NCBI GenBank assembly: GCA_037957365.1
Contig: JARHVA010003525.1
Location: forward strand, 308,501 to 372,500
DNA length: 64,000 nucleotides
Source of the DNA: Torreya grandis
Lineage: Eukaryota; Streptophyta; Pinopsida; Cupressales; Taxaceae
Direction: 5' to 3'
Below are positions 36,240 to 46,650 of the stretch, piece after piece. How positions within the stretch are numbered: position 1 is the stretch's first letter; each line of letters starts with the position of its first letter. The notes below the pieces were generated by a model that searched no databases, was not told the origin of the DNA, and saw only the letters and a list, made by a program, of their open reading frames with translations. A program made the position numbers and the translations under genes.

Positions 36240-36780
36240 ATCACTCTTGAAGACCAACCACCACAAAATCTGTGGTGCAAAACCTGTCATCCAAATTCCC
36301 TGCCACATCTGCATCTACAACCATGTAGATAAAGAACTTGACCCTACATAGCATGTGCACCTGCTGCTGGTCCCACTGAACTGCCCTTCAGTATTACTCT
36401 CCTGGATTGACTCCAAACTTGTGACAACTCCCACTGCTTGGGAAAACTCAAGTTTAGTACATACCATGCACTCAACCTCATTATGTGAATCAAGACACCT
36501 GTTCTGTGAACTGTCTAACCATCAGCGTGCTAACCGGCTTCACACAATCATCCTGAAACAAAGTCAACAAGACCTCCATGTCTCTAGATCACACTCATGC
36601 CAAAGAATCTTGCTGCTCCCAGATTCTCCATGACATACACCTGAACTAGCTTTACCTTTAGTTCAGCAATACCTATATATGTAACCCTGCAACAAGCACA
36701 TCATACAGAAAATAGGATAATGTAGCTAATATTATCCAACCTGGTAAAGAGAAACACAATGATCAAACCTCCATTGCCCT
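36240..36780 (-). pseudogene. Copia-1 remnant of RT C-terminal part and RNase H start
   Basis: In sense order and across frame changes: YFLYDVLVAG (about 36690-36720), where intact copia RT has LLYVDDMLVAG; IAELKVKLVQVYVMENLGAA, matching the INELK...MKDLGAAKKILG segment; VECMVCTKLEFSQAVGVVTS (about 36430-36485), matching YAMVCTRPDIAQAVGVVS; and VVDADVAGNLDDRFCTTDFV (about 36255-36320), matching the VDSDYAGDLDKRRSTSGYVF start of the RNase H. The active-site pair of aspartates is lost. Integrase core and the first half of RT are absent. The decay is far heavier than the 2-3% LTR divergence. Confidence 0.7.
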
Positions 36781-37138
36781 GCAGCTAAAACAAGATCATA
36801 TACCCTGATCTTCCATCTCACGTATCCATTTCCGCTCTTCTTCATCCTCAACATCCATTCGTCTCTCAGTGCTTACTTTCAGCTGGCAACACTACCCAAA
36901 ACACCTGTTTGGTTCTCCTCTAAGGAATCACATCCTCATCCATGCCAAGCTCCCACTGTTTCCTGGATCTACCTGTTCTGCTTCTTTAACAACTTCCTGT
37001 TTCTATGCCATAAGTGAGCAACAAGTAGTGTAAAGAAGGCAAATGACAAATTTAAGAACTTACTTACACCTTCAGTCCTCCATATGGGTGCTTGAGACTC
37101 CATGACAACTCGCTGTCCACCCAAAATTCATCTCAGTG

Positions 37139-37326
37139 ACCGATGCCGGTCACATTTTAGTCTACAGTCGACCGATGTCGGTTCCCTGTGACTGCCTCCC
37201 TGCCGACATCGGTTTCCCCTGGCCGATGCCGGTCCTTATCTGCCCTGAGTCACCGACATCGGGCTGCACATAGCCGACGTCGGTCCCTGTCTAGACACCG
37301 ACGCCAGTTTTCCTGTCGACGTCGGT
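37139..37326. repeat. Eight 12-bp CCGAC palindromes inside Copia-1
   Basis: Imperfect or perfect copies of ACCGACGTCGGT start at 37139, 37171, 37202, 37222, 37252, 37273, 37297 and 37315, with 18-32-bp steps. The same word occurs four times in each LTR. The far end of the gag-protease reading frame runs into this array. Confidence 0.85.
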
Positions 37327-37840
37327 CTCCGTGTTTTTCTTGTGAGACTTGACTTTTTCCCGCGAGCTCTTTTTGGATCAAACCCTTGTCCAAATCACTC
37401 TTGCTCTGCTCAGAATTCCTCTGCACCTTGTGCTGAACTCTATCCGTCACTTTCTCCTTGAAAACCAAGGCTTTCCTGTTCTTGTCACTAACATCGGATT
37501 CCTCAAGAAACCTCACCTTCTTCTTCTGCATACAGAAACCACGATCCATGCCTTCCAAATCTGGAAGCATATTCTTTGACTCAAGAACCAGCATCTCCTT
37601 CTTATCTATGTGACCAAGCCTATTAAGCCACATCTCCGAATCTACAGCTGAAGTAGATAACCCAGAAAGAGAATCAGTAAAACAAGTAGATAGATAAAGC
37701 GTACCTACTTTCTTACCTCTAGCTACAACAAGTGTACCCTTGGTAACCTTCCAAGAGTTCGCTGTGAGAGTTACTGTGCAACCCTCTTCACCCAAACTTC
37801 TAATAGAAATCAGATTCCACTTCAGAATTGGGACATGCAT
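37250..37840 (-). pseudogene. Copia-1 GAG-pre-integrase segment
   Basis: The frame is the same as gag and protease (offset 1023 from the gag start, a multiple of 3), after a TAG at 37841-37846. MHVPILKWNLISIRSLGEEG matches the end of the copia protease, and EMWLNRLGHIDKKEMLVLES is the GAG-pre-integrase LWHxRLGH motif, ending GFCMQKKKVRF. There the protein leaves the family: no integrase core follows, only a charged tail that ends in the CCGAC palindromes read as DRRR repeats. This marks the left side of an internal deletion. Confidence 0.8.
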
Positions 37841-37843
37841 GAC

Positions 37844-38158
37844 CTATTTTAACACCCATGTGTCACCTGTCTGCAATTTTAGCTTCACTTTGCCTTTGCC
37901 AACAATCTGACAAGGCTTACCATCCCCTACACAAATTTCTCCAAAGTCTCCCTGGACATACTCATGAAAAAATTCCCTATGTGGGGATGCATGAAAAGAG
38001 GCACCTGAATCTAATACCCAAGATTCTACTTTATCCAAAGAACATACCAGAGCATCCTGTGCAACATAACCCGCAACATCTGCTTCTTCTCCATGTCCTT
38101 CATGCTGATCTTCACCCGATCTGCAGTCTCTCTTTAAGTGCCCTTGCTTTCCACATTT
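37844..38158 (-). pseudogene. Copia-1 zinc knuckle and aspartic protease
   Basis: Just after the gag stop the same frame reads KCGKQGHLKRDC, a CCHC zinc knuckle with only its first Cys before the stop. Protease follows with VESWVLDSGASFHASPHREF, the typical copia active-site loop with D-S-G intact, and VGDGKPCQIVGKGKVKLKLQ. Open until the TAG near 37844. In copia elements Gag and Pol are one frame, as here. Confidence 0.85.
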
Positions 38159-38863
38159 TTAGCAGGTTATTCTGCCATACCTGGACTTGGATCTTTTGCC
38201 CATCTTCGACCTTGATCTCCCACGCTCTGTCTTCTCTCTTGGCCTTCCTCTTCTTTCAACACTCAAAGCATCTCCAGATGATTCACCTGTGCTTTTCCTG
38301 CGTATCTCTTCATTCAAGATCACACTCACAACATCATCCACTTTTAAGACTTTTGAAGGAGACACAGTATTAGAAACTGCCATTACCAAACCTTCCCAAC
38401 TTTCAGGCAATGAACACAAGATTAAGAGAGCTCTAATTTCATCATCAAATACAATATTGACTGAACTTAACTGGTTTACCAAACCATGGAAATCACTAAG
38501 ATGGCTATGAACAGATCCACCTTCCAACATTTGCAAATTAAATAAACGCTTCATAAGAAATACCTTATTAGAAGCCGAGGGTTTTTCATACAAATTTGCC
38601 AAAGATTTCATCAACTCCACCGTTGTCTTACACTGTGATAAGCTGGAAATCACAGATGATTCAAGACTCAATCTAACAGATCCCAGAGCCTTCCGATCAA
38701 GAACCTCCCATTCTTCATCTTTCATATCCAAGGGTTTGCTAGCAACCCCACCCAACGGTAAGTACAAATCTTTCTGATACAGATAGTCCTCAATCTGCAT
38801 CCTCCATAATTGGTAGTTCTTGCCATTAAACTTTTCCATTCGTAGTTGACTGTTTTCTGCCAT
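38159..38863 (-). CDS. Copia-1 gag, open to a stop inside the zinc knuckle
   Basis: 234 codons from Met 38863, 88 nt inside the primer site. MEKFNGKNYQLWRMQIEDYL is the copia gag N-terminal motif; YEKPSASNKVFLMKRLFNLQ and the SLPESWEGLVMAVSNT segment are the conserved UBN2-type gag core; a basic tail (RRGRPREKTERGRSRSKMGK) precedes the zinc knuckle. The frame has no internal stop; it ends at TAA (38159-38161) between the two cysteines of the CX2C pair, where relatives have an aromatic residue. A TAT-to-TAA change would explain it. The body of gag is thus much better kept than RT. Confidence 0.85.
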   Translation of the reverse strand: MAENSQLRMEKFNGKNYQLWRMQIEDYLYQKDLYLPLGGVASKPLDMKDEEWEVLDRKALGSVRLSLESSVISSLSQCKTTVELMKSLANLYEKPSASNKVFLMKRLFNLQMLEGGSVHSHLSDFHGLVNQLSSVNIVFDDEIRALLILCSLPESWEGLVMAVSNTVSPSKVLKVDDVVSVILNEEIRRKSTGESSGDALSVERRGRPREKTERGRSRSKMGKRSKSRYGRITC

Positions 38864-38950
38864 TGCTCAACTCCCACTCAAACAGAAAACCTGTGAGTAA
38901 CCTGTAATCAAAACACACTACCCAGATCTACACCAATCTGTTAATATCCC

Positions 38951-38970
38951 AACTTGAAGCTCTGATACCA
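38951..38970 (-). other. Copia-1 primer-binding site (tRNA-iMet type)
   Basis: Minus-strand TGGTATCAGAGCTTCAAG, 2 nt from the LTR end at 38973; the classical initiator-Met primer site of plant copia elements. Confidence 0.93.
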
Positions 38971-38972
38971 CT

Positions 38973-39863
38973 TGTTGGGAGGGGTGGAGGTAAATCCAAG
39001 AACAAACACACCTGTTCTAATTCCACCCGTTAGGATCTTGCTCCTCAAAAAGAGCACAGTATGATTACCAAATATAATCAATTGAATATGCGGAAATAAC
39101 CAGAAACACAAGTAACTAGAATTCACCAATAGCACAGAATATGAGAGACAATACACTATCTTGTATTAACACTATACAGAAAAGAATACATCAAAGAGCC
39201 GCCACACTCTTTCACCTTACAGAGATTCGCCACACCTCAAGTGTACAGTAATTCTTCTCACACACACTCTCCTACACAAAAAATGGTCCCAACAACCAAC
39301 TCACACACAGAATTGGTGTTCACCTCACCAACCAGTCAATAATAACCCTGCCAGTACACCAAGCACTCTATATCACTTCAAGCTGATCTCTCATGAACCT
39401 ACAACCTACAATTCAAAGACCAAACTTACATGTAGATCCCCAATGAGCTTGCAACAACCTGTAACTCACAACTAGAAGGAACTCTTCCTTTCTATCTCAT
39501 GCCTTAAACAATACATGCCAATGGGTCTATAAATAGATCCCTAACTCAAACAATAACTTAGACTCTTAATTTAGACAATTATCCTCGCAGCCCAAGACTC
39601 TAACTGGTCTCAACATGCAAACTCTTCGTTCACTTAACTAACTGTCTGTGAAACGAGCAGTTTTGGAACACACAGGCGACCGACGTCGGTCCCTGCTTGT
39701 CTGGTTCTGCCGACGTCAGCCGACTTCCTGCCGTCGCCGGTGGCCTTCTGCACTGGTCTCTGCCGACGTCGGTCCTTCTGCCGACACCGGTGCTCTTGGA
39801 TCTCAGCAACCATTGTTCCTTTAGTTTGCAAAGGGTTGAAGCTTTTAGCTCCATAACCTAACA
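38973..39863 (-). repeat. Copia-1 right LTR (5' in sense)
   Basis: Starts TGTTGGGAGG, ends ACCTAACA, followed by ATTTG. In sense, U3 starts at 39863; the CCGAC palindromes (for example perfect ACCGACGTCGGT at 39679-39690) lie about 150-270 bp upstream of a TATA-like CTATTTATAG at about 39524-39533. Confidence 0.94.
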
Positions 39864-39868
39864 ATTTG

Positions 39869-40798
39869 CCCTTATAAACTGGGTAGACTGTGTAGGTGTA
39901 GATGAGGACTCTATGGAGTCCACTATGGATCTCTGGTGCAACAATCTCTCAAGTATCTACCACCTTGGAAAGGGGATTGCCTGTTGCTTACCTTTTGGTG
40001 TATGATTAACCTTATTAAGTTTTATAACTAGTTGTCTTGGAATAAACTTCTCTTGTTCAAGTGGATGTTCATATGGTATTCTAAAAACTGTAATTACCTT
40101 ATTGGTATAAATATATTTAATACACCCATGTACTATGGAAGGTACTACATGGAGCTTATGTATCCAAGGTCATCCTTCTAATATATCAAAGACACCTATG
40201 TATGGTATAATGGACTAGGTAGTGATCACACATGTTAGACCAACTTGTAAAGGTAAATCAATCTCACCAATAATCTACTATGATTTCCCATTGAATGCTT
40301 TGACCATTTTGGTTAAAAGGTATAAATCATCATGTGTATATCCTAAATGTGTGAGTAATGTCATGGTACATAGGTTCTCACTATTACCATTATCAACCAT
40401 AACATTGTGTATAGGCTAATGATTAAGGTATGTTTTAATAAATGATGAATGAATATTTGAATCATCATCCAAAATTTTACTCTCATCGAACATAATAGGT
40501 GGTCTCTGAACCATAGGAGGTATAGTGTGTGTAAATGTGCCAATAATCCCATCTAATGGGTACCAATAGTGTGGTGGAAGAGGATATACATTATATGCAA
40601 TTTGCACTTCCGTATATTTCTTAGAATGATCTTGTAATGGATTGTTAAACATATTTTCATTTTGATGGTCACTAGGTTGTGACCTTGAATTCTTTGGAGG
40701 ATCATCAAAGATAATTTGTTAATTATCAATAAGGTTTTGGATGTTATATTTCAAGGTATAACATATGTTTGTAGAATGCCTAATGCTTTAGTGATAGT
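39869..40798 (-). pseudogene. Gypsy-3 gag end and protease, degenerate
   Basis: From 40798 downward the minus strand reads YH..IRHSTNICYTLKYNIQNLIDN, the usual Tat gag C-terminal C/H segment, then a linker (40416-40652, QIAYNVYPLPPHYWYPLDGI). The protease follows: IHNVMVDNGNSENLCTMTLL with a VDNGNS loop where relatives have VDGGSS, LTHLGYTHDDLYLL, IGEIDLPLQVG and PWIHKLHVVPSTVHGCIKYI, near 40130-40410. Stops and frame changes throughout. Ends at the Copia-1 target duplication. Confidence 0.7.
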
Positions 40799-41930
40799 TG
40801 TTAAGCATGGGATATACTGAGGCGGGGGGGGGGGGGGGGGGAAGGGGGGCGCGGGGGCGGCGGGGGTGAATCAGTATATCATATATCTTATAAATCTTTT
40901 CTTTAACCAAATTCCACTTAATCAAACATTGAAGATATGTAATAAAACTCAAACAATAAACACCACACAAGATAGAGAGAGACACCAGATATAACGTGGA
41001 AACCCAATGTGGGAAAAACCACAGAGAACAATCTCAAGTATATGAATGAGCACAAACCCAAACAATATTCGCAATCCAAGCTTGTAGGAGCACCATACCC
41101 CTTTTCCGAGCACCACCCCAGCTACTATTCATGAGCACCAACCCACAGGAGCACCACACCCCTTTGCTGAGCACCAACCCAGCTACTATTCGTGAGCACC
41201 AACCCACAAGAGCACCAACCCCTTTGTGTATACCACACACCTATCTCTCAATGTTGTTATCTCAACAAATGATAGATCAATACAACATCTCTTTCCTCTC
41301 TCTCACCTTTGCTCTTCTAAGCTAGATATAAAAAATACAAATCATATTCATCTTTCACAATTGCTCTTCTAAGCTAGATATAACAATATCAAATCAACCT
41401 CTATCTTCCATATATACAAATGGCTTCTCAAGCCTTTATTTATAGCTTTCCAAATGACCTTTGGCCTTCCCCCTTTGTGACCCTTCAATCCTCATGGAAA
41501 ATGGTGACAAACTTGTATGACCCTTCATATTCAAGCCTTTGAAAAGTCATGTGGTGACCCTTCATGACCAAAAACGTCCTTCCCACTTGTGTTCTTATCT
41601 TTGGTGACTTTTCATATTCCTCAAAGTGTCCCTTCATGAGAAATTATGCCCTTACTCTTTTGTCTTCACTTGGTGACTCTTGGTATTCCCCAAGATGACT
41701 CTTCATGGGAAAATGCGTCCCATCCTTCTTTTGTCTTTACCCCGTGGCTCTTCGACTTCTCCATGGGCCCTTATTTTGTCTCATATGCAACCAAAAATAT
41801 ATTCATTAATATTAAATAAATATTAACTCATATTATCCAAGATATATTTATTACAAACAACATTAAATGCAATGGGGCCTTTATCACCAATAATGCTAGA
41901 CCTTTGACATCAATGACAATATTTCCAACA
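40799..41930 (-). mobile_element. Solo LTR B, 1132 bp, inside Gypsy-3 gag
   Basis: Ends TGTTAAGCATGG and ATATTTCCAACA, with ATAGT duplicated outside (40794-40798 and 41931-41935). Minus strand starts TGTTGGAAATATTGTCATTG, and GCTATAAATAAAGG near 41440 is a good minus-strand TATA box, so minus orientation is likely; copia-type by appearance. Internal features: a G-rich block 40820-40867, two GAGCACCA-containing units of about 61 bp (41088-41210), and a 54-bp duplication around GCTCTTCTAAGCTAGATATA. No element interior. Confidence 0.82.
40820..40867 (+). repeat. G-rich low-complexity block
   Basis: Long G run followed by short GGGGG groups; could form a G-quadruplex but could equally be an assembly or sequencing artefact. 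Confidence 0.7.
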
Positions 41931-41935
41931 ATAGT

Positions 41936-42372
41936 CACAATATGCATTAACATCATATATTTTTGGTAGAGTTTGACTCATCTCAACCTCTATAGGAGGG
42001 AGAGATATGAGATGATGCTCCATAAGCTTCTTAAATAATGAATATGGAGACTTGAGTAATCATGTTAATTGTCTCTTAAGTGCATTGGATAAGATGTGAT
42101 GATTAGGTTGTTATGACATTACATTAACTATTATGGTTCCTTTCTTTTGAGGTTCTATACGATTAACTTTGTAGCTTGGTTTGATATGAAACTTAGTCGT
42201 AGATGTAGTCAGTGTGTTTGCTACGTACTAAGTTTGTTCAATGAAATAAGTTTCATTTCACGATCTCAGATAGTATGGCACAAGTCATCAAAAGATTTTA
42301 ACTTATTTAAGATAATGGACTCGTGTACGGTGCAAATAAACTTTACTTAAAGATGTATTGAAGCTCTTTATC
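41936..42372 (-). pseudogene. Gypsy-3 gag, C-terminal half
   Basis: In sense: KFICTVHESIILNKLKSFDD (about 42283-42345) followed by LCHTI, then a degraded stretch, then SPYSLFKKLMEHHLISLPPI (about 41990-42050) and KIYDVNAYCDY, which runs straight into the solo LTR B target duplication and resumes on its other side. Removing 40799-41935 restores YCDYH....C, the expected gag zinc-like segment. Stops are present. Confidence 0.6.
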
Positions 42373-42821
42373 TGTTAGTGTAGGCCTTTTTCTCATTAGG
42401 TTTTGCCTACATGATTGTATTAGCTTGTTTAGGGCTCTTGAGGTCATTTGGGTTACTTGGGAAGATTAGTCCCACATTCATCAAAATGTGTGGTATCTTT
42501 CTCTCTCCAACCTATATATGCACCTCTATCCCTTCATATTTCTAATGCAGTATATTGTGGATTGTTTGAGCTACTTAGTTGTGAGCTGCCAGTTTTGAGA
42601 GCTGTGAGAGCTGTGAACTTTAAGTCTTTATATAAGCAATTCATCTCTATTCTTAATTCAAGATGATATGGAGTATTTTATTTGCTCTCTTTCCTTTGCA
42701 ATATTCTTCTATGCATGATTTCATTTACTAGCAGCTTCATTATGATGTGCACTTACTCAACTTGTGAGATCACTCCAAATATGCATTCATTGATTTAGTG
42801 ATCCTGGCTACAACTCTTTTA
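42373..42821 (+). repeat. Copia-like LTR, plus strand
   Basis: Starts TGTTAGTGTAGGCC, contains TATATATGC near 42516, and ends near CTACA (42812) or TTTTA (42821), just before a tRNA-iMet-type primer site. About 440 bp, usual for copia. No second copy was found in the window, so its element is truncated or replaced. Confidence 0.6.
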
Positions 42822-42836
42822 TGGTATCAGAGTGCC
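42822..42836 (+). other. Primer-binding site, tRNA-iMet type
   Basis: TGGTATCAGAGTGCC, one base from the copia consensus TGGTATCAGAGCxxx over its first twelve bases. Supports plus-strand orientation of the preceding LTR. Confidence 0.7.
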
Positions 42837-45800
42837 AATTTGTGTTCATGATTGTCTATTTGGTTGGTTATTTGCTATTATTTTTTATGAAATCTTAAGA
42901 TTTGATATTATATTATCATAAGAATTATTGAGAGAAATATTTAGATATGCTTATATACTAAAGGTTTTAAGTTGAAGAGATCTAATTTTTTTTAACTTGT
43001 GAAATTCTTCTTAAACTTGGCATTGGTAAAGAAGAGGTTGGAATTTGTTTTTTTTTACAGAAAACTGCTCTAGCTTTTTGTCCTCCCACTTTGAGCTAGG
43101 AATATTAGATTTTTGCAAATATAATTAGCAAAGGAGGATTGATCTTGGTTGTGGTAGACCAACAGATCTTGTTTTTTGTGTTGGATTTGAGTATTCAAGG
43201 AGATTTTTTGTGTGGATTCATTGAACCTTGACATCATCCTCTTTACTAACTGCATTAAATTCTACTAAAAAAAAAAGATTGGCATCCCTTTTTTACTCAT
43301 TTCTTTCTAACATTGGCATTTCAAACTGTGGCACGATATGAGGAAATATAGAGGTAGCATTGAAATCCTAGATCTAGGTGTTAAAACTCTACATCTATCT
43401 TTGGCATCATAAAGAAGAAGATTGCATTGGTTATTTTCTTATCTGCACATATTTTAAGTGGCTTTTTCCACTAATTTATAACAAAGTGGTAGAGGTGCAT
43501 GGCACCCACACTAAACCTTTTCTTTGGTGCTTCTTATGATCAAATCTGAGTGCTGGAAGGAGATCTGAAGATAAGCATTAGCGTGGAGATAGGGTGGCAT
43601 CCTTCTTTTTTTGTAAAGCACTGAATTTTCCCCTCTGATTTTGGTGCTGAAGTTTTTTTTGGGCAATGGAAAAAGACCAGCACCTTGATTAACCTTGGTG
43701 CCATCATCTATCAATTTTAGATCTATTTTTCATTGTAAAAGATCAAACTCTGATTGGAAAAAACTAGGGTTACGTCTTTTTTCTGAACAATCTTGGTGTC
43801 ATTTTTCTAGGAGATCTGCCTTTCTTGCCTTTGTGTTGGATCTACGATGATTTGAATGCTATGTTGGAGCTCTTATTTAGATTTAGATCACAAAAAATAA
43901 TATTCTCCATCTTATTCCTCTTTACACAGCTGGAAATAAATTTATTTGCCTTTCAAGCTATAATTTTTGCTTAAAGAGGAAGTCAAACTCACTTGCATGC
44001 ATCTTGAGGTAATTTGAAAGACTTTTTTTCACTTCCATTGACTTTTCTAAGTCTATGGAAAAATTATAGTTCCAATGAGTGGTTGGAAGACATATTTTAA
44101 CTTGCCCAAGAGGTTTTTTTCTTAGTTTCAAGTGCAAGTTTTTAGTCAATAAGCCTATTTACGAGAAATTATATTGTTAATATCTTGCAAACAGTAACTC
44201 GAAATTGAGTACCATCTTTTTTTTAAGTATTTATTTTTTATTTCCCATGCATTAAATTAATTTTCATTGTAAAATTCACTACTTTATAAAGTGCTAAAAT
44301 TTGGGGGGGTTACCTGCTGATTGTCTCAGAGAAGTTATTGTGGGCCTTACATTCTCTTGTGTGCACATTCAATTTTCATAACTGTTACCTATGCCCATTT
44401 AGTGACTACTTACATAGATTACTCTTTTATTTTTAGATGCATTATTAGTAGAACTTGACATCCATTTGAGCATGTAATGTCACTTGTGCACTGATTGCTC
44501 TCATTTATATGGACTCATTTTCAGTGCAGTCTGAAGTCCATCTCTAGAGCATGCACCATTATTTTCCCTTACTCCAAATGAGGAGAGTTGTTTCATCTCC
44601 AGTGATCCTTCTTGGGAAGGACAACTACGCTCCACACAATATATTGTATTTCATTAAAAATATAAAGGAAAAAAATAATACTTTTGATCTAAGCATTGTT
44701 TTGTTGTTTTTCAAATCTCCTAAGCTAACAAAAGGAGGCATCTTTTTTCTCTTAAGATTTGTTAATTTAGATCTGATAATTCTTTCTAGATTTGGCATCA
44801 TCCATACCAACCATAACATTTTGAAGGTCTGCATCCTTTTTTGGGGCATTACTAGGTCTACGTTGGAAGATTTTGGCAAAAATCTATCATTTTCTGCACA
44901 GGCAACGTCCTCTTTATCTAGAGTATTGAAGATCTACAGTGGAGAACAAAGAAAATGTGTTATAGTCTAAGGTAGGCATTTGTTTCTTTTGAATGAGATC
45001 TGTATAGTCATGACGTTAGATCTGAAGAAATAAAGTGGAAAGATTAGTGCTAAAGAGTTGGTTTTTGGCATCAACCTTCATACTAGTAGTGTGGTATTTA
45101 TCCAGCAAGTGGTGTCACCTTTTTTCTGTTGTCTTTTTCTCAGTTGCATTGAGAGCTTGAACAATGTTAGAGGGAGGAGAGATCTGCAAGTGGCATCTCA
45201 TTTTTTGATGTTAGTGCTAAAGAAAACCATATTTGTAAGTGGTGTCTCAATTAGGCATCTTTTCCAAGGTATTTAAGGAAGATAATGAAGTTTGGCATTG
45301 GAAGTGGAGAAAAGTAGTGTTGAAATCCATTAGAACATGTTGATCTATTTAGAGATTGGCGTTGGAGAAGGAGGCTGACGTTGGATCTCCCTGCACTTTG
45401 TGGCTAGGTGTTGAATTTGAGATCTAAAGAAGGAGAATAAAGGTGTTTTGTGTTGTATTCTCTATTTTTTTACATTGCAAATAATGAAAAGGTGTCATCC
45501 TTTCAAGATTGGTGTCAACCTTTTGTTTACAGACCTGCAAAGCTTGTTGTTGCTATGTTGTATAGATCTGTGACCTGACCTTGGCATCATCTAAGGGATA
45601 TGACCTGCATTGATAGACATATTATGTTGTTTATATGGCACCACAAAAAGATTTACATCTTGCCTTGATTTTTTAGCTTTTTGAAAACCTACGCTCCATT
45701 ATTCCTTTTAAGATCTCTATTTTGTTGTTGGATCTGCACAAGATCTATTCTCTATTATTTTCGAATTCTTGTTTAGACCTGGAGAAAAAACAAACAATAT

Positions 45801-46650
45801 TCTCCATTTTTTCCTCTTTCCATAGCTGAAAATTTATTTATTTAATTTTTTGCTTGAAGAGGAAGTCAAACTTACACGCATCCTGAGGTAACTGAAAGGT
45901 TTAATTTTCACTTTTATTGATTTTTTTAAGTCCGTGGAAAATTTTTGATTCCAACAAGTGGTTATAAGGCATATTTTACCTCGCCCAAAGGTATTTTTTT
46001 AAAGTTTCAAGCACAATTTTTTAGTCAATAGGCCTATTTATGGGAAATTGTATTGTTAATATCTTGCAAACAATAACTCAAAATTGAGTACCATATTTTG
46101 CAAAAGTGTTCATTTTTTTATTTTTCATGCATTGGGTCAATTTGCCTTGTAAAATGCACTAATTTATAAAGTGCCAAAATTTGAGGGGGGAGGACCTACC
46201 TACTGATTATCTCATAGAAGTTGTTGTGGGCCATGCATTCTCTCTCTTGCACACATTTATTTTTTCATAACTATTACATATGCCCATTTAGTGACTATTC
46301 GTATAAATTGATCTTGTATTCCTGGATGCATTGTCAGTAGAGCCTGATGTCTATTTGAGTGTGCATTGTCACTTGTGCACTAATTGCTCTCATTTGATTG
46401 TACTCATTTTTGGTGTTATCCAAATTCTATTCCTAGAATGTGCACTTTTACTCTCAGTTGTGGTCATGTCAGCTTGATAAGGTACCCAAATATATAGTGA
46501 TGATCTTAGTATCCTACAAAAATATGAAGGATGTTTGTCTCCACAAAGGAGAGAAGCTAAGCACAAAATCCCACATGGTGAATGTTGTAGTAGGTTCTTC
46601 TATAACAATTGTTGTTTATTTATTTTGAAAGAAAAAAACCATGAGCTATC
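42837..46650 (+). other. Interior of the 42373 insertion: noncoding, with a direct repeat about 1.9 kb apart
   Basis: No gag or pol motif found. About 43830-44580 and 45720-46470 are direct repeats (for example AGTCAATAAGCCTATTTA against AGTCAATAGGCCTATTTA). Many recurring words such as GGCATC, GGTGTCATC and AGATCTG occur irregularly throughout 43000-45700. May be a long leader of a non-autonomous copia-type element; unproven. Confidence 0.45.

Larger units (their letters stand above)
35260..39863 (-). mobile_element. Copia-1: internally deleted Ty1/copia element
   Basis: LTRs 35260-36150 and 38973-39863 are both 891 bp and differ at about 23 positions by hand count (about 97.4% identical; all but one difference are transitions). 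Target duplication ATTTG at 35255-35259 and 39864-39868. Minus sense: tRNA-iMet primer site, gag, zinc knuckle, protease, GAG-pre-integrase, then a deletion and a heavily decayed RT-to-RNase H remnant, then a polypurine tract. The interior of 2822 bp is well below the 4 kb or more of an autonomous copia element. It sits inside Gypsy-3. Confidence 0.94.

Noticed and set aside
35921..36280. Arg-rich frames (DRRRQRP-type) in Copia-1 LTR and interior as a protein
   Set aside because: They are translations of the CCGAC palindromes; the same peptides appear on both strands and in both LTRs.
43830..46470. The 1.9-kb-spaced direct repeats as LTRs of one more nested element
   Set aside because: No TG...CA ends, no primer site or polypurine tract beside them, and no target duplication found.
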